Position numbers and translations under genes: made by a program. Positions 9,147 to 16,972 of a DNA stretch of 64,000 nt are shown here, one piece after another; within the stretch, counting starts at the first letter, position 1; each line of letters begins with the position of its first letter. Below the pieces are notes generated by a model. The model was not told the DNA's origin and did not search any database. It saw only the letters and a program-made list of their open reading frames with translations. Source of the stretch: Treponema parvum (GTDB lineage: Bacteria > Spirochaetota > Spirochaetia > Treponematales > Treponemataceae); contig NZ_CP054257.1 of assembly GCF_017893945.1 (NCBI RefSeq), forward strand, positions 1,364,001 to 1,428,000, given 5' to 3'.

Positions 9147-9926
9147 TTAAAACAAATCTTTCATTGTATACAGTTTTCCCGCAGAAATCGTATGATTTTT
9201 TATACATGTTAACAACTTTTCTGCAGCAATAACCGCTCCCAACGCAAAGCCTTCACGGTTACGGGCACGGTGAGTAAGTTCTATTGTGTCGGCGCTGCTG
9301 TCAAACCAAACGGTATGAGTTCCGGGCGTATATCCGCATCGGGTGCTTGACACGTGCAGCTGTTCCGTTTGGGGCTTTCCATGGAAAGCGTCGGTTACAA
9401 GTTCCTTTTTTACAGGATCGTTTGACAATATTCGTTTTGCGATTTCCAATGCGGTTCCGGACGGACTGTCAGCTTTTTGATTATGGTGCATTTCCCAAGT
9501 CGCAATATCGTACTCGGGAAATTCCTTTACAAGTTTTACAGCTTCCTCTATTATTTTGTAAAAAAGATTTACGCCGATTGAAAAATTCGACGAAGCCATT
9601 ATAGTTCCGCCGCACGAAGCTGCAAATTTTTCGATTTCGGTCATTTCATTGTTCCATCCCGTCGTTCCCACGATCATTGGGATTTTAGTCGGTAAAACGG
9701 CCTTTATGTTTTCAATTATCGCAGAAGGGTGACTGAAGTCTATAACACATTCCGCACCGCTTTTTTCAACCGCTTCGGCTACGGCCTTGCCGCTTCCCAC
9801 AGGAACACGGACGCTCGCGTCTTCCGAAAAAACATCGATAGTCGCGACTATGTCGTGCTTGCGTTTTTTTGCAACGTCGGCAATCAAGTGTCCCATCTTG
9901 CCGTAACCGATAAGAGTCATTTTCAT
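9147..9926 (-). CDS. dapB: 4-hydroxy-tetrahydrodipicolinate reductase
   Basis: Reduces 4-hydroxy-tetrahydrodipicolinate with NAD(P)H in the lysine/diaminopimelate pathway. Visible: N-terminal Rossmann motif GYGKMGHLI, GTTGWNN, substrate-binding SSNFSIGVNLFY, and the catalytic segment EMHHNQKADSPSGTALEIA with its conserved His and Lys. At 259 residues it has the normal length. Its ATG overlaps the lysC stop as ATGA (9923-9926), so the two are translationally coupled. Spirochaete peptidoglycan often carries ornithine, so the product may go mainly to lysine (known of the group, not shown here). Confidence 0.95.
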   Translation of the reverse strand: MKMTLIGYGKMGHLIADVAKKRKHDIVATIDVFSEDASVRVPVGSGKAVAEAVEKSGAECVIDFSHPSAIIENIKAVLPTKIPMIVGTTGWNNEMTEIEKFAASCGGTIMASSNFSIGVNLFYKIIEEAVKLVKEFPEYDIATWEMHHNQKADSPSGTALEIAKRILSNDPVKKELVTDAFHGKPQTEQLHVSSTRCGYTPGTHTVWFDSSADTIELTHRARNREGFALGAVIAAEKLLTCIKNHTISAGKLYTMKDLF

Positions 9927-11257
9927 TTTGTTTCTCCGAAAAATGCTTTATGCAGGATTTTTACTACGTCCGACGATTGATCTTCGTTACAAATAAAACT
10001 TATGTTTACTTTTGAAGCTCCCTGACTGATCATCTGTACGTTTATATTGTTTCGGGCAAGGGCTGTAAAGCCTTGAGCTAAAATTTCGCTCGTAGATGCA
10101 ACGTCGCATATTATGGCTATTATAGCCTTTCCTTTTTTTACATTGACATCGGCAACTTTCTTAAGATCGGCCACAAGCCCGTCCAAATTTGTTTGCGTAT
10201 TTATAGTAAGCGACACGGAAACTTCACTGGTCGCAATCACGTCGATGCTTATATTCCATTTTAAAAACTGATTGAATATATGCGCAAGGAAGCCTGCGGC
10301 TCCGATCATACGAGTAGAAACGATGTCTATGAGGGTTATGTTTTTTATAGACGTAATCGCACATACGGGATTGGTTTTTTGAGTGTGTTTTGCAACTATG
10401 ATAGACCCAGGACTTTCAATATTATAGGAATTCTTTACGCGAACGGGCGTTCCTGTACGCAAACACGGAACCATCGACCTGGGATGCAAAATTTGAGATC
10501 CGAAAACGGCCAGTTCCTGAGCTTCTTCATAAGTCACTTCAGGAACGGGGCGTGCATCGGGGCAGATACGCGGATCCGCCGTTAAAATGCCGTCTACATC
10601 CTTCCACGTTTGGATTTCTTCGGCACACATTGCAGAACCCAGCATCGTAGCGCTTAAATCGCTTCCTCCGCGCCCCAATGTTGTGATATGACCTTCTTTA
10701 TCTTTTGCGATAAAACCGGTAACTATCGGAATAGCGTCGTTTTTTCCGTTTTTGTAATCGTCAAGATGCGACGGAATAAGGCGCCATACGGATTCGTCAA
10801 GTTCCGCAGCCATGTAATTGCTGTCGCTTATAAAGCCTATATCCCATGCATCGTAAAACTGCGCAGGCAGCCCTTCTTTTTGCAGATAAGCGGCCATTAT
10901 TCTTACGGACATCCTCTCACCGAATGAAACAAGGTAGTCGCGTGTGCGCTTGGTAAGCTCTTTTAACATGCAGATTCCCGTCAAAAGCTGTTGAAGTTCC
11001 GCTTGCAGATCGACGATGGGAGAGGGTAAAATACCCAATTCTTTTTGTGTCTTTTCGTGCAATTCCATAACCTTTCGTATGTCAATGGTACCTTTCACTG
11101 CGGTTTCCGCAGCTTCAAGCAAGTGATCCGTCGTATCCCCCATTGCGGAAAGCACTACGACAGGCCTTTTTCCCTTGTATGCTTTGATAATCTCTGCAAC
11201 ATGGCGTATACGCTCCGCATTTGCGACGGACGAACCGCCGAATTTCATGACGATCAT
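9923..11257 (-). CDS. lysC: Aspartate kinase
   Basis: Phosphorylates aspartate, the first step towards lysine, threonine and methionine. The kinase domain starts MIVMKFGGSSVANAERI; downstream come LVSFGERMS, the GRGGSDLSATMLG nucleotide motif and the WKDVDGILTADPRI segment, followed by two ACT domains (from about residue 300) that usually bind lysine or threonine for feedback control. Length 444. Shine-Dalgarno AGGAG six bases ahead of the ATG. Forms a two-gene operon with dapB. I looked for a lysine riboswitch in the short leader and found none, so control is probably allosteric. Confidence 0.95.
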   Translation of the reverse strand: MIVMKFGGSSVANAERIRHVAEIIKAYKGKRPVVVLSAMGDTTDHLLEAAETAVKGTIDIRKVMELHEKTQKELGILPSPIVDLQAELQQLLTGICMLKELTKRTRDYLVSFGERMSVRIMAAYLQKEGLPAQFYDAWDIGFISDSNYMAAELDESVWRLIPSHLDDYKNGKNDAIPIVTGFIAKDKEGHITTLGRGGSDLSATMLGSAMCAEEIQTWKDVDGILTADPRICPDARPVPEVTYEEAQELAVFGSQILHPRSMVPCLRTGTPVRVKNSYNIESPGSIIVAKHTQKTNPVCAITSIKNITLIDIVSTRMIGAAGFLAHIFNQFLKWNISIDVIATSEVSVSLTINTQTNLDGLVADLKKVADVNVKKGKAIIAIICDVASTSEILAQGFTALARNNINVQMISQGASKVNISFICNEDQSSDVVKILHKAFFGETK

Positions 11258-11292
11258 GATTCACTCCTAAATCACGCGAATATTCACCGAAC

Positions 11293-11321
11293 ACTATACT
11301 GAAAACCGAATAAACATGCAA
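11293..11321 (-). promoter_or_regulatory. Predicted promoter of lysC-dapB
   Basis: On the minus strand TTGCAT (11321-11316), 17-base spacer, TATAGT (11298-11293). Start codon about 36 bases downstream of the -10. The leader is too short for a riboswitch. Confidence 0.55.
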
Positions 11322-11399
11322 ACATCCGTCTCATCAATTTGCTTGCAAGATCTTAAAAAGAAATGTATGTTATGCAAAAAAATCGATATGGGTGATAAA

Positions 11400-12098
11400 A
11401 TGTCTAATGAAATTCTTTTGTGCTTGTCGCTGCTTTTTTCCTACGGCGGGCTTCTTGTTTTTTTTAAATTATTCGGAAGATCGGGCTTATATACTTGGAT
11501 GGTTTTTACGGCGATAACCGCAAACATCGAAGTATTGATCTTAGTGAATGCCTTCGGCCTTGAACAGACGCTGGGTAATACGCTTTTTGCCGCAAGTTTT
11601 CTTGCGACTGATATATTAAGTGAAATTTACGGCAAAAAATCGGCGAACAAGGCTGTGTTCATAGGAATAGCGGTTTCCGTTTCCTTTATCGTAATCACAA
11701 ATCTGTGGCTTTTATATACTCCTTCTCCAAACGATTGGGCGTTCCCTTCGATCAAAAAAGTTTTTTCAAACACTCCCAGAATAATGACGGCAAGCCTCAT
11801 AGGCTATGCGGTTTCGGAAATATTCGACGTGTGGGCTTATCACGCTTGGTGGAATTTCACTCAAAAAAAGACGGGTTCAAAAGAAAAATTTTTATGGCTA
11901 AGGAATAACGGTTCAACTCTCGTTTCACAGTTCATAAACATAGTGATATTCAATTTTTTAGCTTTTTGGAAAATCTACGATCTGAAAACGCTCATAAACA
12001 TAACCGCTTCCTGCTATATAATTTACATTTTTACAAGCCTTTTGGATACGCCTTTTATCTACTTGGCAAAAGCGATGCGTCCGGCGCAGGACAAGTGA
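11400..12098 (+). CDS. yhhQ: Queuosine precursor transporter (YhhQ/Vut_1 family)
   Basis: Integral membrane protein of 232 residues with about six hydrophobic segments. Family hallmarks: ANIEVLILVNAFGLEQTLGN, LATDILSEIYGKK, a segment around WAFPSIKKVF and a C-terminal LLDTPFIYL. Members import queuine or preQ1/preQ0 for modification of tRNA wobble bases. The ATG at 11400 was chosen because GGGTGAT lies just upstream; the frame is open back to an ATG at 11316, which would add a hydrophilic unconserved tail. No preQ1 riboswitch was recognised in the leader. Confidence 0.85.
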   Translation: MSNEILLCLSLLFSYGGLLVFFKLFGRSGLYTWMVFTAITANIEVLILVNAFGLEQTLGNTLFAASFLATDILSEIYGKKSANKAVFIGIAVSVSFIVITNLWLLYTPSPNDWAFPSIKKVFSNTPRIMTASLIGYAVSEIFDVWAYHAWWNFTQKKTGSKEKFLWLRNNGSTLVSQFINIVIFNFLAFWKIYDLKTLINITASCYIIYIFTSLLDTPFIYLAKAMRPAQDK

Positions 12099-12105
12099 GC
12101 AAAGC

Positions 12106-12143
12106 GGCCTAATTTTGAGTTTTACCAAACTCAAAATTAGGCC
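12106..12143. repeat. Long perfect inverted repeat (17-bp stem, 4-base loop)
   Basis: GGCCTAATTTTGAGTTT (12106-12122) is repeated exactly in reverse complement at 12127-12143 around the loop TACC. It lies eight bases after the yhhQ stop. There is no T-run on either side, so it is not a classical terminator; it may protect the 3' end of the transcript or still halt RNA polymerase. Confidence 0.75.
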
Positions 12144-12158
12144 AAAATATAAAATATC

Positions 12159-12187
12159 TTTACAAAAAATAAAATATATTCTATGAT
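12159..12187 (+). promoter_or_regulatory. Predicted promoter of the enolase-superfamily/transporter operon
   Basis: TTTACA (12159-12164), 17-base spacer, TATGAT (12182-12187) in very AT-rich DNA; start codon 36 bases downstream of the -10. Confidence 0.55.
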
Positions 12188-12223
12188 AAATTATAAAATG
12201 TTTATGAAATATGGCAGGCCTAT

Positions 12224-13366
12224 ATGAAAATAATCAAAGCTGAAGCGTTCAAAATTCATTTCAAATCGGTTATGGTACGCGATGCGGAAGGGCATTCCCA
12301 TCCGGAAAAAGAACACGACGCAGCCGCAGGTTTTTTAAGGATCACCTGTGACGACGGAACGGAAGGCTGCGCCGTTGACGGAAATATGAACGTAGATATT
12401 CTGCAAAACGTAGTCTGTCCCGCGATAATCGGCGAAGATCCGTTCTTTCACGAGCGGATTTGGCAGAGAATGCGCACGTGGCAAAGGCTTCATTCCACAT
12501 TTACCGACCGTTCGTTGTGCGCCCTCGACCTTGCGCTGTGGGACATATGCGGTAAAAAATGCTCTCAGCCGGTTTACAAACTGCTAGGCGGCTTTAGAGA
12601 AAAAGTTCCCGCCTATGCTTCCATCATGGTAGGCGATAATTTTGAAGGCGGTCTGAATACGCCTCAAGCCTATGCGGATTTTTCTTTAAAATTGCTGAAA
12701 AAAGGATATAAGGCCATAAAACTTCATACGTGGATGCCGCCCATAATCCCCGAACCTGATCCTAAGCTCGACGTAGCGGCGTGCCGCGCAGTCCGCGAAG
12801 CGGTAGGGCCGGATATCGAACTTATGCTTGACCCGTACCACGATTATACGCGTCAGGAAGCGTATTATATAGCAAAGGAATTGGAAAAACTTAACTTTTT
12901 GTGGATGGAAGAACCCATGGACGAACATTCCATGTCTTCGTATAAGTGGCTCACCAAAGAAGTCGATCTTCCTATTTGCGGTCCTGAAACAGCTGAAGGT
13001 AAAAACCGCTCGAGAGCGGAATGGATAATTTCAGGAGCTTCCGACATAGGCCGCGCGGGATCTGAAGTTACCGGCGGTATCACAAGTTTGATGAAATCCG
13101 TTCATCTTTACGAATCGTTCGGCATGAGCCTTGAACTTCACGGCAATACTATAGGAAATTTGCACGTGCTCGGAGCCATGCCCATAGCGGGTAAATATTA
13201 CGAGCGAGGACTTTTACATCCGTTCCTCGACTACGACAAGCCGAAACCGTGGTTCAAATCAATCTACGATCCTTTGAATGCGGACGGTACGGTTACGATT
13301 CCGACAAAACCGGGGTTGGGCTGGGATTTCGATTATGACTATATATTAAACAATAGGATTAAATAA
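12224..13366 (+). CDS. Mandelate racemase/enolase-superfamily dehydratase
   Basis: 380-residue enzyme of the mandelate racemase/muconate lactonising group, which take a proton next to a carboxylate, usually dehydrating acid sugars. Visible: ALDLALWDICGKK at the N/C domain junction, AIKLHTW (K-x-H on strand 2), LMLDPY (metal ligand Asp), WMEEPM (metal ligand Glu), CGPETAEG (third Glu), GASDIGRAG and LELHGN (probable His-Asp dyad). It is the first gene of what looks like an operon with a sugar ABC importer, suggesting the imported compound is a sugar acid or is oxidised to one. The exact substrate cannot be read from the sequence. Confidence 0.85.
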   Translation: MKIIKAEAFKIHFKSVMVRDAEGHSHPEKEHDAAAGFLRITCDDGTEGCAVDGNMNVDILQNVVCPAIIGEDPFFHERIWQRMRTWQRLHSTFTDRSLCALDLALWDICGKKCSQPVYKLLGGFREKVPAYASIMVGDNFEGGLNTPQAYADFSLKLLKKGYKAIKLHTWMPPIIPEPDPKLDVAACRAVREAVGPDIELMLDPYHDYTRQEAYYIAKELEKLNFLWMEEPMDEHSMSSYKWLTKEVDLPICGPETAEGKNRSRAEWIISGASDIGRAGSEVTGGITSLMKSVHLYESFGMSLELHGNTIGNLHVLGAMPIAGKYYERGLLHPFLDYDKPKPWFKSIYDPLNADGTVTIPTKPGLGWDFDYDYILNNRIK

Positions 13367-13379
13367 AGGGGGACTTTAT

Positions 13380-14645
13380 ATGAAACGTTTGATGTTACTG
13401 AGCGCTCTGGCAGTTCTCAGTATTGTGCCTGTATGTGCGAAGGGAGAATCGGAGACAAAGACCGGAAACGGGCCGGTGACAATACACCACTGGTATTGGG
13501 TTCCTAACGCCGATAACGAAAATTACTCCAAACTTATCGCGGAATTTAACGCTACTCATCCGAATATCAAAGTGGAATGGGAAAATGTTCCGCAAAAGGA
13601 TGTGCGCACAAAATTCATCACGGCATACCAAGTAGGCGAGGGGCCCGACACCTTTGGCATGAGCGAAAACTGGGTAGCCGAATTTGCCGCTATGAATATG
13701 CTTGAGCCGCTCGACGGCTACATTTCAAAATGGCCGGGTAAAAACGACATATTCGATAAGGTATGGCCGAGCAGTAAAATTAACAACGTGCAATACGGCA
13801 TGCCGTGGAAACTGCTTGTAACTTACATGTACTACCGAAAAGACTGGTTCAAAGAAGAAGGGCTTTCCGTTCCGCAGAACATGGATGAATTCGTAAAAGT
13901 CGCAAAGGCTCTTACCGGTAAATATAAGGATGAAAGCGGACAGACTCTGGACCGTTACGGATTCGGCTTGAGGGGCGGAAGGGGAAACGCTCAGTGTTAC
14001 TATATTTGGGTTCAAAGCTACGGCGCAAAACTTTATGACGATAAAGGAAATGTAGCTTTTAATACTCCGCTTGCCGTAGAAGCGACGCAAAAGTATTTGG
14101 ATCTTTATCAAAAAGAAAAAGTTACTCCGCCTTCAGCCGTCGGCGACGGTTTTTCGGAAGTGGTAGGCGCTTTTAAAAGCGGACGGACTGCAATGCTGCA
14201 TCACCACATAGGTACTTATGTAGAAATCACTCAGGCGCTGGGCGATAAGGTCGGCGTCATGCTGTTTCCCGCAGGCCCGACGGGTTACCGCTGGTCCGAA
14301 GGTTCCGTTATAAACCACGGTATCAGCTCTATTTCAAAAAATAAGGAAGCGGCGTTTACGTTTATAAGCTGGATGAGTGAAAAATGGGCGGTAGAATTTC
14401 AAAGCCGCTATTTAGGCTCTGTTCCGATCACAAAAAGCGTAGCGGATCTGCCGTATTTCAGAGACAATCCGTTCTACGCGATGTCCAATGAATCCGTAAA
14501 ATATGTAGGACCTTGGCCTAAGACGATCAACTGGGCTTCCGTCATAGATTCCACCACCGTAAAACTGCTGCAGCAGGCTCTTATGGGACAGATAACCGCT
14601 CAGCAAATGGTAGAATCGATTTCCGCAGAACTGGCAAAAAAATAA
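13380..14645 (+). CDS. Family-1 extracellular solute-binding protein of sugar ABC importer
   Basis: 421 residues with an N-terminal signal peptide (MKRLMLLSALAVLSIVPVC then AKGES). The cysteine is preceded by Val, which is not a good lipobox, so it may be periplasmic rather than lipid-anchored. The mature part has the family pattern VTIHHWYWVPN, ELIAEFN-like ATHPNIKVEWENV, and a late FISWMSEK. The strong Shine-Dalgarno AAAGGGGG precedes the ATG, 13 bases after the dehydratase stop. A terminator hairpin directly after the gene fits the usual excess of binding protein over permease. Confidence 0.9.
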   Translation: MKRLMLLSALAVLSIVPVCAKGESETKTGNGPVTIHHWYWVPNADNENYSKLIAEFNATHPNIKVEWENVPQKDVRTKFITAYQVGEGPDTFGMSENWVAEFAAMNMLEPLDGYISKWPGKNDIFDKVWPSSKINNVQYGMPWKLLVTYMYYRKDWFKEEGLSVPQNMDEFVKVAKALTGKYKDESGQTLDRYGFGLRGGRGNAQCYYIWVQSYGAKLYDDKGNVAFNTPLAVEATQKYLDLYQKEKVTPPSAVGDGFSEVVGAFKSGRTAMLHHHIGTYVEITQALGDKVGVMLFPAGPTGYRWSEGSVINHGISSISKNKEAAFTFISWMSEKWAVEFQSRYLGSVPITKSVADLPYFRDNPFYAMSNESVKYVGPWPKTINWASVIDSTTVKLLQQALMGQITAQQMVESISAELAKK

Positions 14646-14654
14646 CTATCTTCA

Positions 14655-14685
14655 CAGTCCGAGTTTTCGCTCGGACTGTTTTTTT
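14655..14685 (+). terminator. Intra-operon terminator/attenuator between binding protein and permeases
   Basis: CAGTCCGAG (14655-14663) pairs with CTCGGACTG (14670-14678) around TTTTCG, followed by seven Ts. The permease Shine-Dalgarno TAGGAG begins right after the T-run. Partial read-through would give more binding protein than permease. Confidence 0.85.
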
Positions 14686-14699
14686 AGGAGACCGCATTT

Positions 14700-15599
14700 A
14701 TGGTGGAATTGAAAAAAAGTCAAAAATGGTATCCGTACGTTTTGATTTTGCCTACTTTTCTGGCTATAGGAATCATTCTTCTTTATCCCATGTTCAAGGG
14801 ACTCATGTTAAGCTTTCAAAACTATATACTGAGTAAACCCGTTCCGAAAAACGAACGCTTTATAGGATTGGGAAACTATATAGAGATGTTTAAAGATCCT
14901 ATCTTTTTGATTTCACTTAAAAAGACGGCTTATTGGATTGTTTTTTCAGTGGGTCTTCAAGCTTTTATCGGGCTTGTCGTAGCTTTAGTATTGGATCAAA
15001 AATTTCCTTTGAGGGCGCTTGTGCGCGGTCTGGTATTGATTCCGTGGGTCTTGCCGAGCGTAGTTTCAGCGCTGCTCTGGTCGTGGATCCTTGACGGAAC
15101 ATACGGTCTGTTTAACGATTGGCTTATGAGGCTGCACATTATAAACCAAAATATTCCTTGGCTGGCAAACCCCAAGACGGCGTTCGGTTCGGTCATCGCC
15201 ACAAACGTATGGAAAGGGTTTCCTTTTTTTGCGATAAGTTTTTTAGCCGGCTTGCAAGCCATCCCTAAAAATCTTTATGAAGCGGCCGAAATCGACGGCG
15301 CGAACATGTGGCAGCGTTTTTGGGCTGTTACAATGCCGCATTTAAAGCCCATATTGATAACTTCTACCGTGCTGCGAATAATATGGACTGCAAATACGAC
15401 CGACCTTATCTTTACGATGACGCAGGGCGGCCCGGGATATACTACGAATGTGCTTGCTTTGTATACTTATCTTAAAGCGTGGAGCGAACTTAACTTCGGA
15501 TATTCGTCGGCTATGGCTATAATCCTTATGGGCATAATAATAGTGTTTATCAGCATCTATATCAGATTAATAAATAAAAGTAGGGAAGGGGGAATTTAA
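14700..15599 (+). CDS. Sugar ABC importer permease, MalF/UgpA type
   Basis: 299-residue inner-membrane permease with six predicted membrane helices. Starts with KKSQKWYPYVLILPTFLAI, has the EAA loop YEAAEIDGANMWQRFWAVTMPHLKP that docks on the ATPase, and ends FISIYIRLINKSREGGI. CUT1 family. It forms the membrane channel with the next gene product; the stop is directly followed by the next ATG. No ATPase gene accompanies the pair. Confidence 0.93.
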   Translation: MVELKKSQKWYPYVLILPTFLAIGIILLYPMFKGLMLSFQNYILSKPVPKNERFIGLGNYIEMFKDPIFLISLKKTAYWIVFSVGLQAFIGLVVALVLDQKFPLRALVRGLVLIPWVLPSVVSALLWSWILDGTYGLFNDWLMRLHIINQNIPWLANPKTAFGSVIATNVWKGFPFFAISFLAGLQAIPKNLYEAAEIDGANMWQRFWAVTMPHLKPILITSTVLRIIWTANTTDLIFTMTQGGPGYTTNVLALYTYLKAWSELNFGYSSAMAIILMGIIIVFISIYIRLINKSREGGI

Positions 15600-16433
15600 A
15601 TGAAAAAGAATGTCGCAAAGCGTTTGCTTTTAGTATGGATTCCTGCATTGCTGATCAGCTTATATTCCCTAATTCCGCTTGCATGGGCGTTTATTACATC
15701 CGTAAAACCTGAAAACGAAATACACACCCCTGTGGTAAAGTATTGGCCTGCCAGCCCGACTTTAAAGAACTATGCTTCGGTAATAAAAACGACCGATTTT
15801 CCGAGACAATTCAAAAACAGTGCGATAGTTTCGGGGTGTACTACGCTGTTGTGCGTGTTTATTTCAATTACCGCAAGCTATGCTTTCAGTCGCTTTCGTT
15901 TTAAAGGTGAAAACACCTTAAGAAAATTTTTACTTTCGAGTCAAATGTTTCCCAAGGTTCTCATAATCATACCGCTTTTTGTTATCATGAGAGGATTGCA
16001 TTTGCTAAACACAAAAGGAAGTCTCATATTCGCATATACTTCTTTTTCTCTTCCGTATGTTATATACATGCTGATCGGTTATTTTGCGGGCATCCCGCAA
16101 GACCTCGACGAAGCAGCAACGATCGACGGTTGTTCCAGAACGGGCGTTCTTTTTAAAATAGTACTTCCGCTGGCTTTGCCCGGAATCATAGCGACTGCGA
16201 TCTACGCCTTTATACACGCATGGGATGAGCTCATGTTTGCCGTAATGTTTACTTCAACCGCAGCTCAAAGAACTTTACCTGTAGGTCTTAACATGTACAT
16301 AGGCGAATACGGAATCGAATGGGGAAGTTTGTGCGCCGCTTCAATTCTTACTTCGTTGCCCGTAGTTTTGCTGTTTATGTTCTTACAGCGATACTTGATT
16401 GCAGGAATGACGAGCGGCGGCGTCAAAGAATAA
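15600..16433 (+). CDS. Sugar ABC importer permease, MalG/UgpE type
   Basis: 277-residue permease, six membrane helices, with the EAA loop LDEAATIDGCSRTGVLFKIVLPLALPG and the typical ending FLQRYLIAGMTSGGVKE. The start codon abuts the stop of the previous permease, with Shine-Dalgarno AAGGGGG inside the upstream gene's end. Last gene of the importer operon. Confidence 0.93.
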   Translation: MKKNVAKRLLLVWIPALLISLYSLIPLAWAFITSVKPENEIHTPVVKYWPASPTLKNYASVIKTTDFPRQFKNSAIVSGCTTLLCVFISITASYAFSRFRFKGENTLRKFLLSSQMFPKVLIIIPLFVIMRGLHLLNTKGSLIFAYTSFSLPYVIYMLIGYFAGIPQDLDEAATIDGCSRTGVLFKIVLPLALPGIIATAIYAFIHAWDELMFAVMFTSTAAQRTLPVGLNMYIGEYGIEWGSLCAASILTSLPVVLLFMFLQRYLIAGMTSGGVKE

Positions 16434-16972
16434 AAATTCTATTCTTGCCGGTTCGCCGGGTTCGGTCGCCATGCCGCATTGGCTGACTTGTGCCGGCGCC
16501 GTACCCAGTGCCACTTTATACAGGCAAACACACAGATTACTTTACTGTAAAACCGGCTAATGGAAAGCTAAAAATAAGTCTGCGCAGAAATGTTATCGAT
16601 CGAGATATTTCAATCATGGTAACTAAATAATAATGCAGATTCTTGCCATAAAATTTTTATTCTCCGACGACCCGATTATTATGGGATTTTCATAACATTT
16701 ACAACTATCAATAATGTATATTCTGTCTACCAAATAAAAATATTTTCAGACTGACCATCCCTATTTTATTTTTATGGCTAAACAACACCTATGCTTTGAG
16801 TCTTGGCCGTCTCTTTTATAGTTTATAACGCATCCATGCGGCTTTTGCTGTTAATGGAGTACCACGCTGTTGATCTTTGGGAATGAAATAAAAAACGCCC
16901 ATCGTCTCCATTGATAGAATTATTCGACGAAGAAAATGAGCGTCTGAAATCGCTTGAGCTTTTTGTTAATAA
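16434..16972. other. 539-base intergenic region, one unidentified small minus-strand frame
   Basis: Between two converging operons. I see no RNA gene, insertion sequence or clear terminator. The only coding-like stretch is a minus-strand frame of 31 codons from the ATG at 16911 to a TAA at 16816 (METMGVFYFIPKDQQ...), open a further 18 codons upstream. It has no visible Shine-Dalgarno. It may be a gene remnant; I do not recognise it. Confidence 0.35.

Noticed and set aside
11258..11399. Lysine or preQ1 riboswitch between lysC and yhhQ
   Set aside because: The region is only about 140 bases; no recognisable aptamer core is visible and a plain promoter explains the lysC side.
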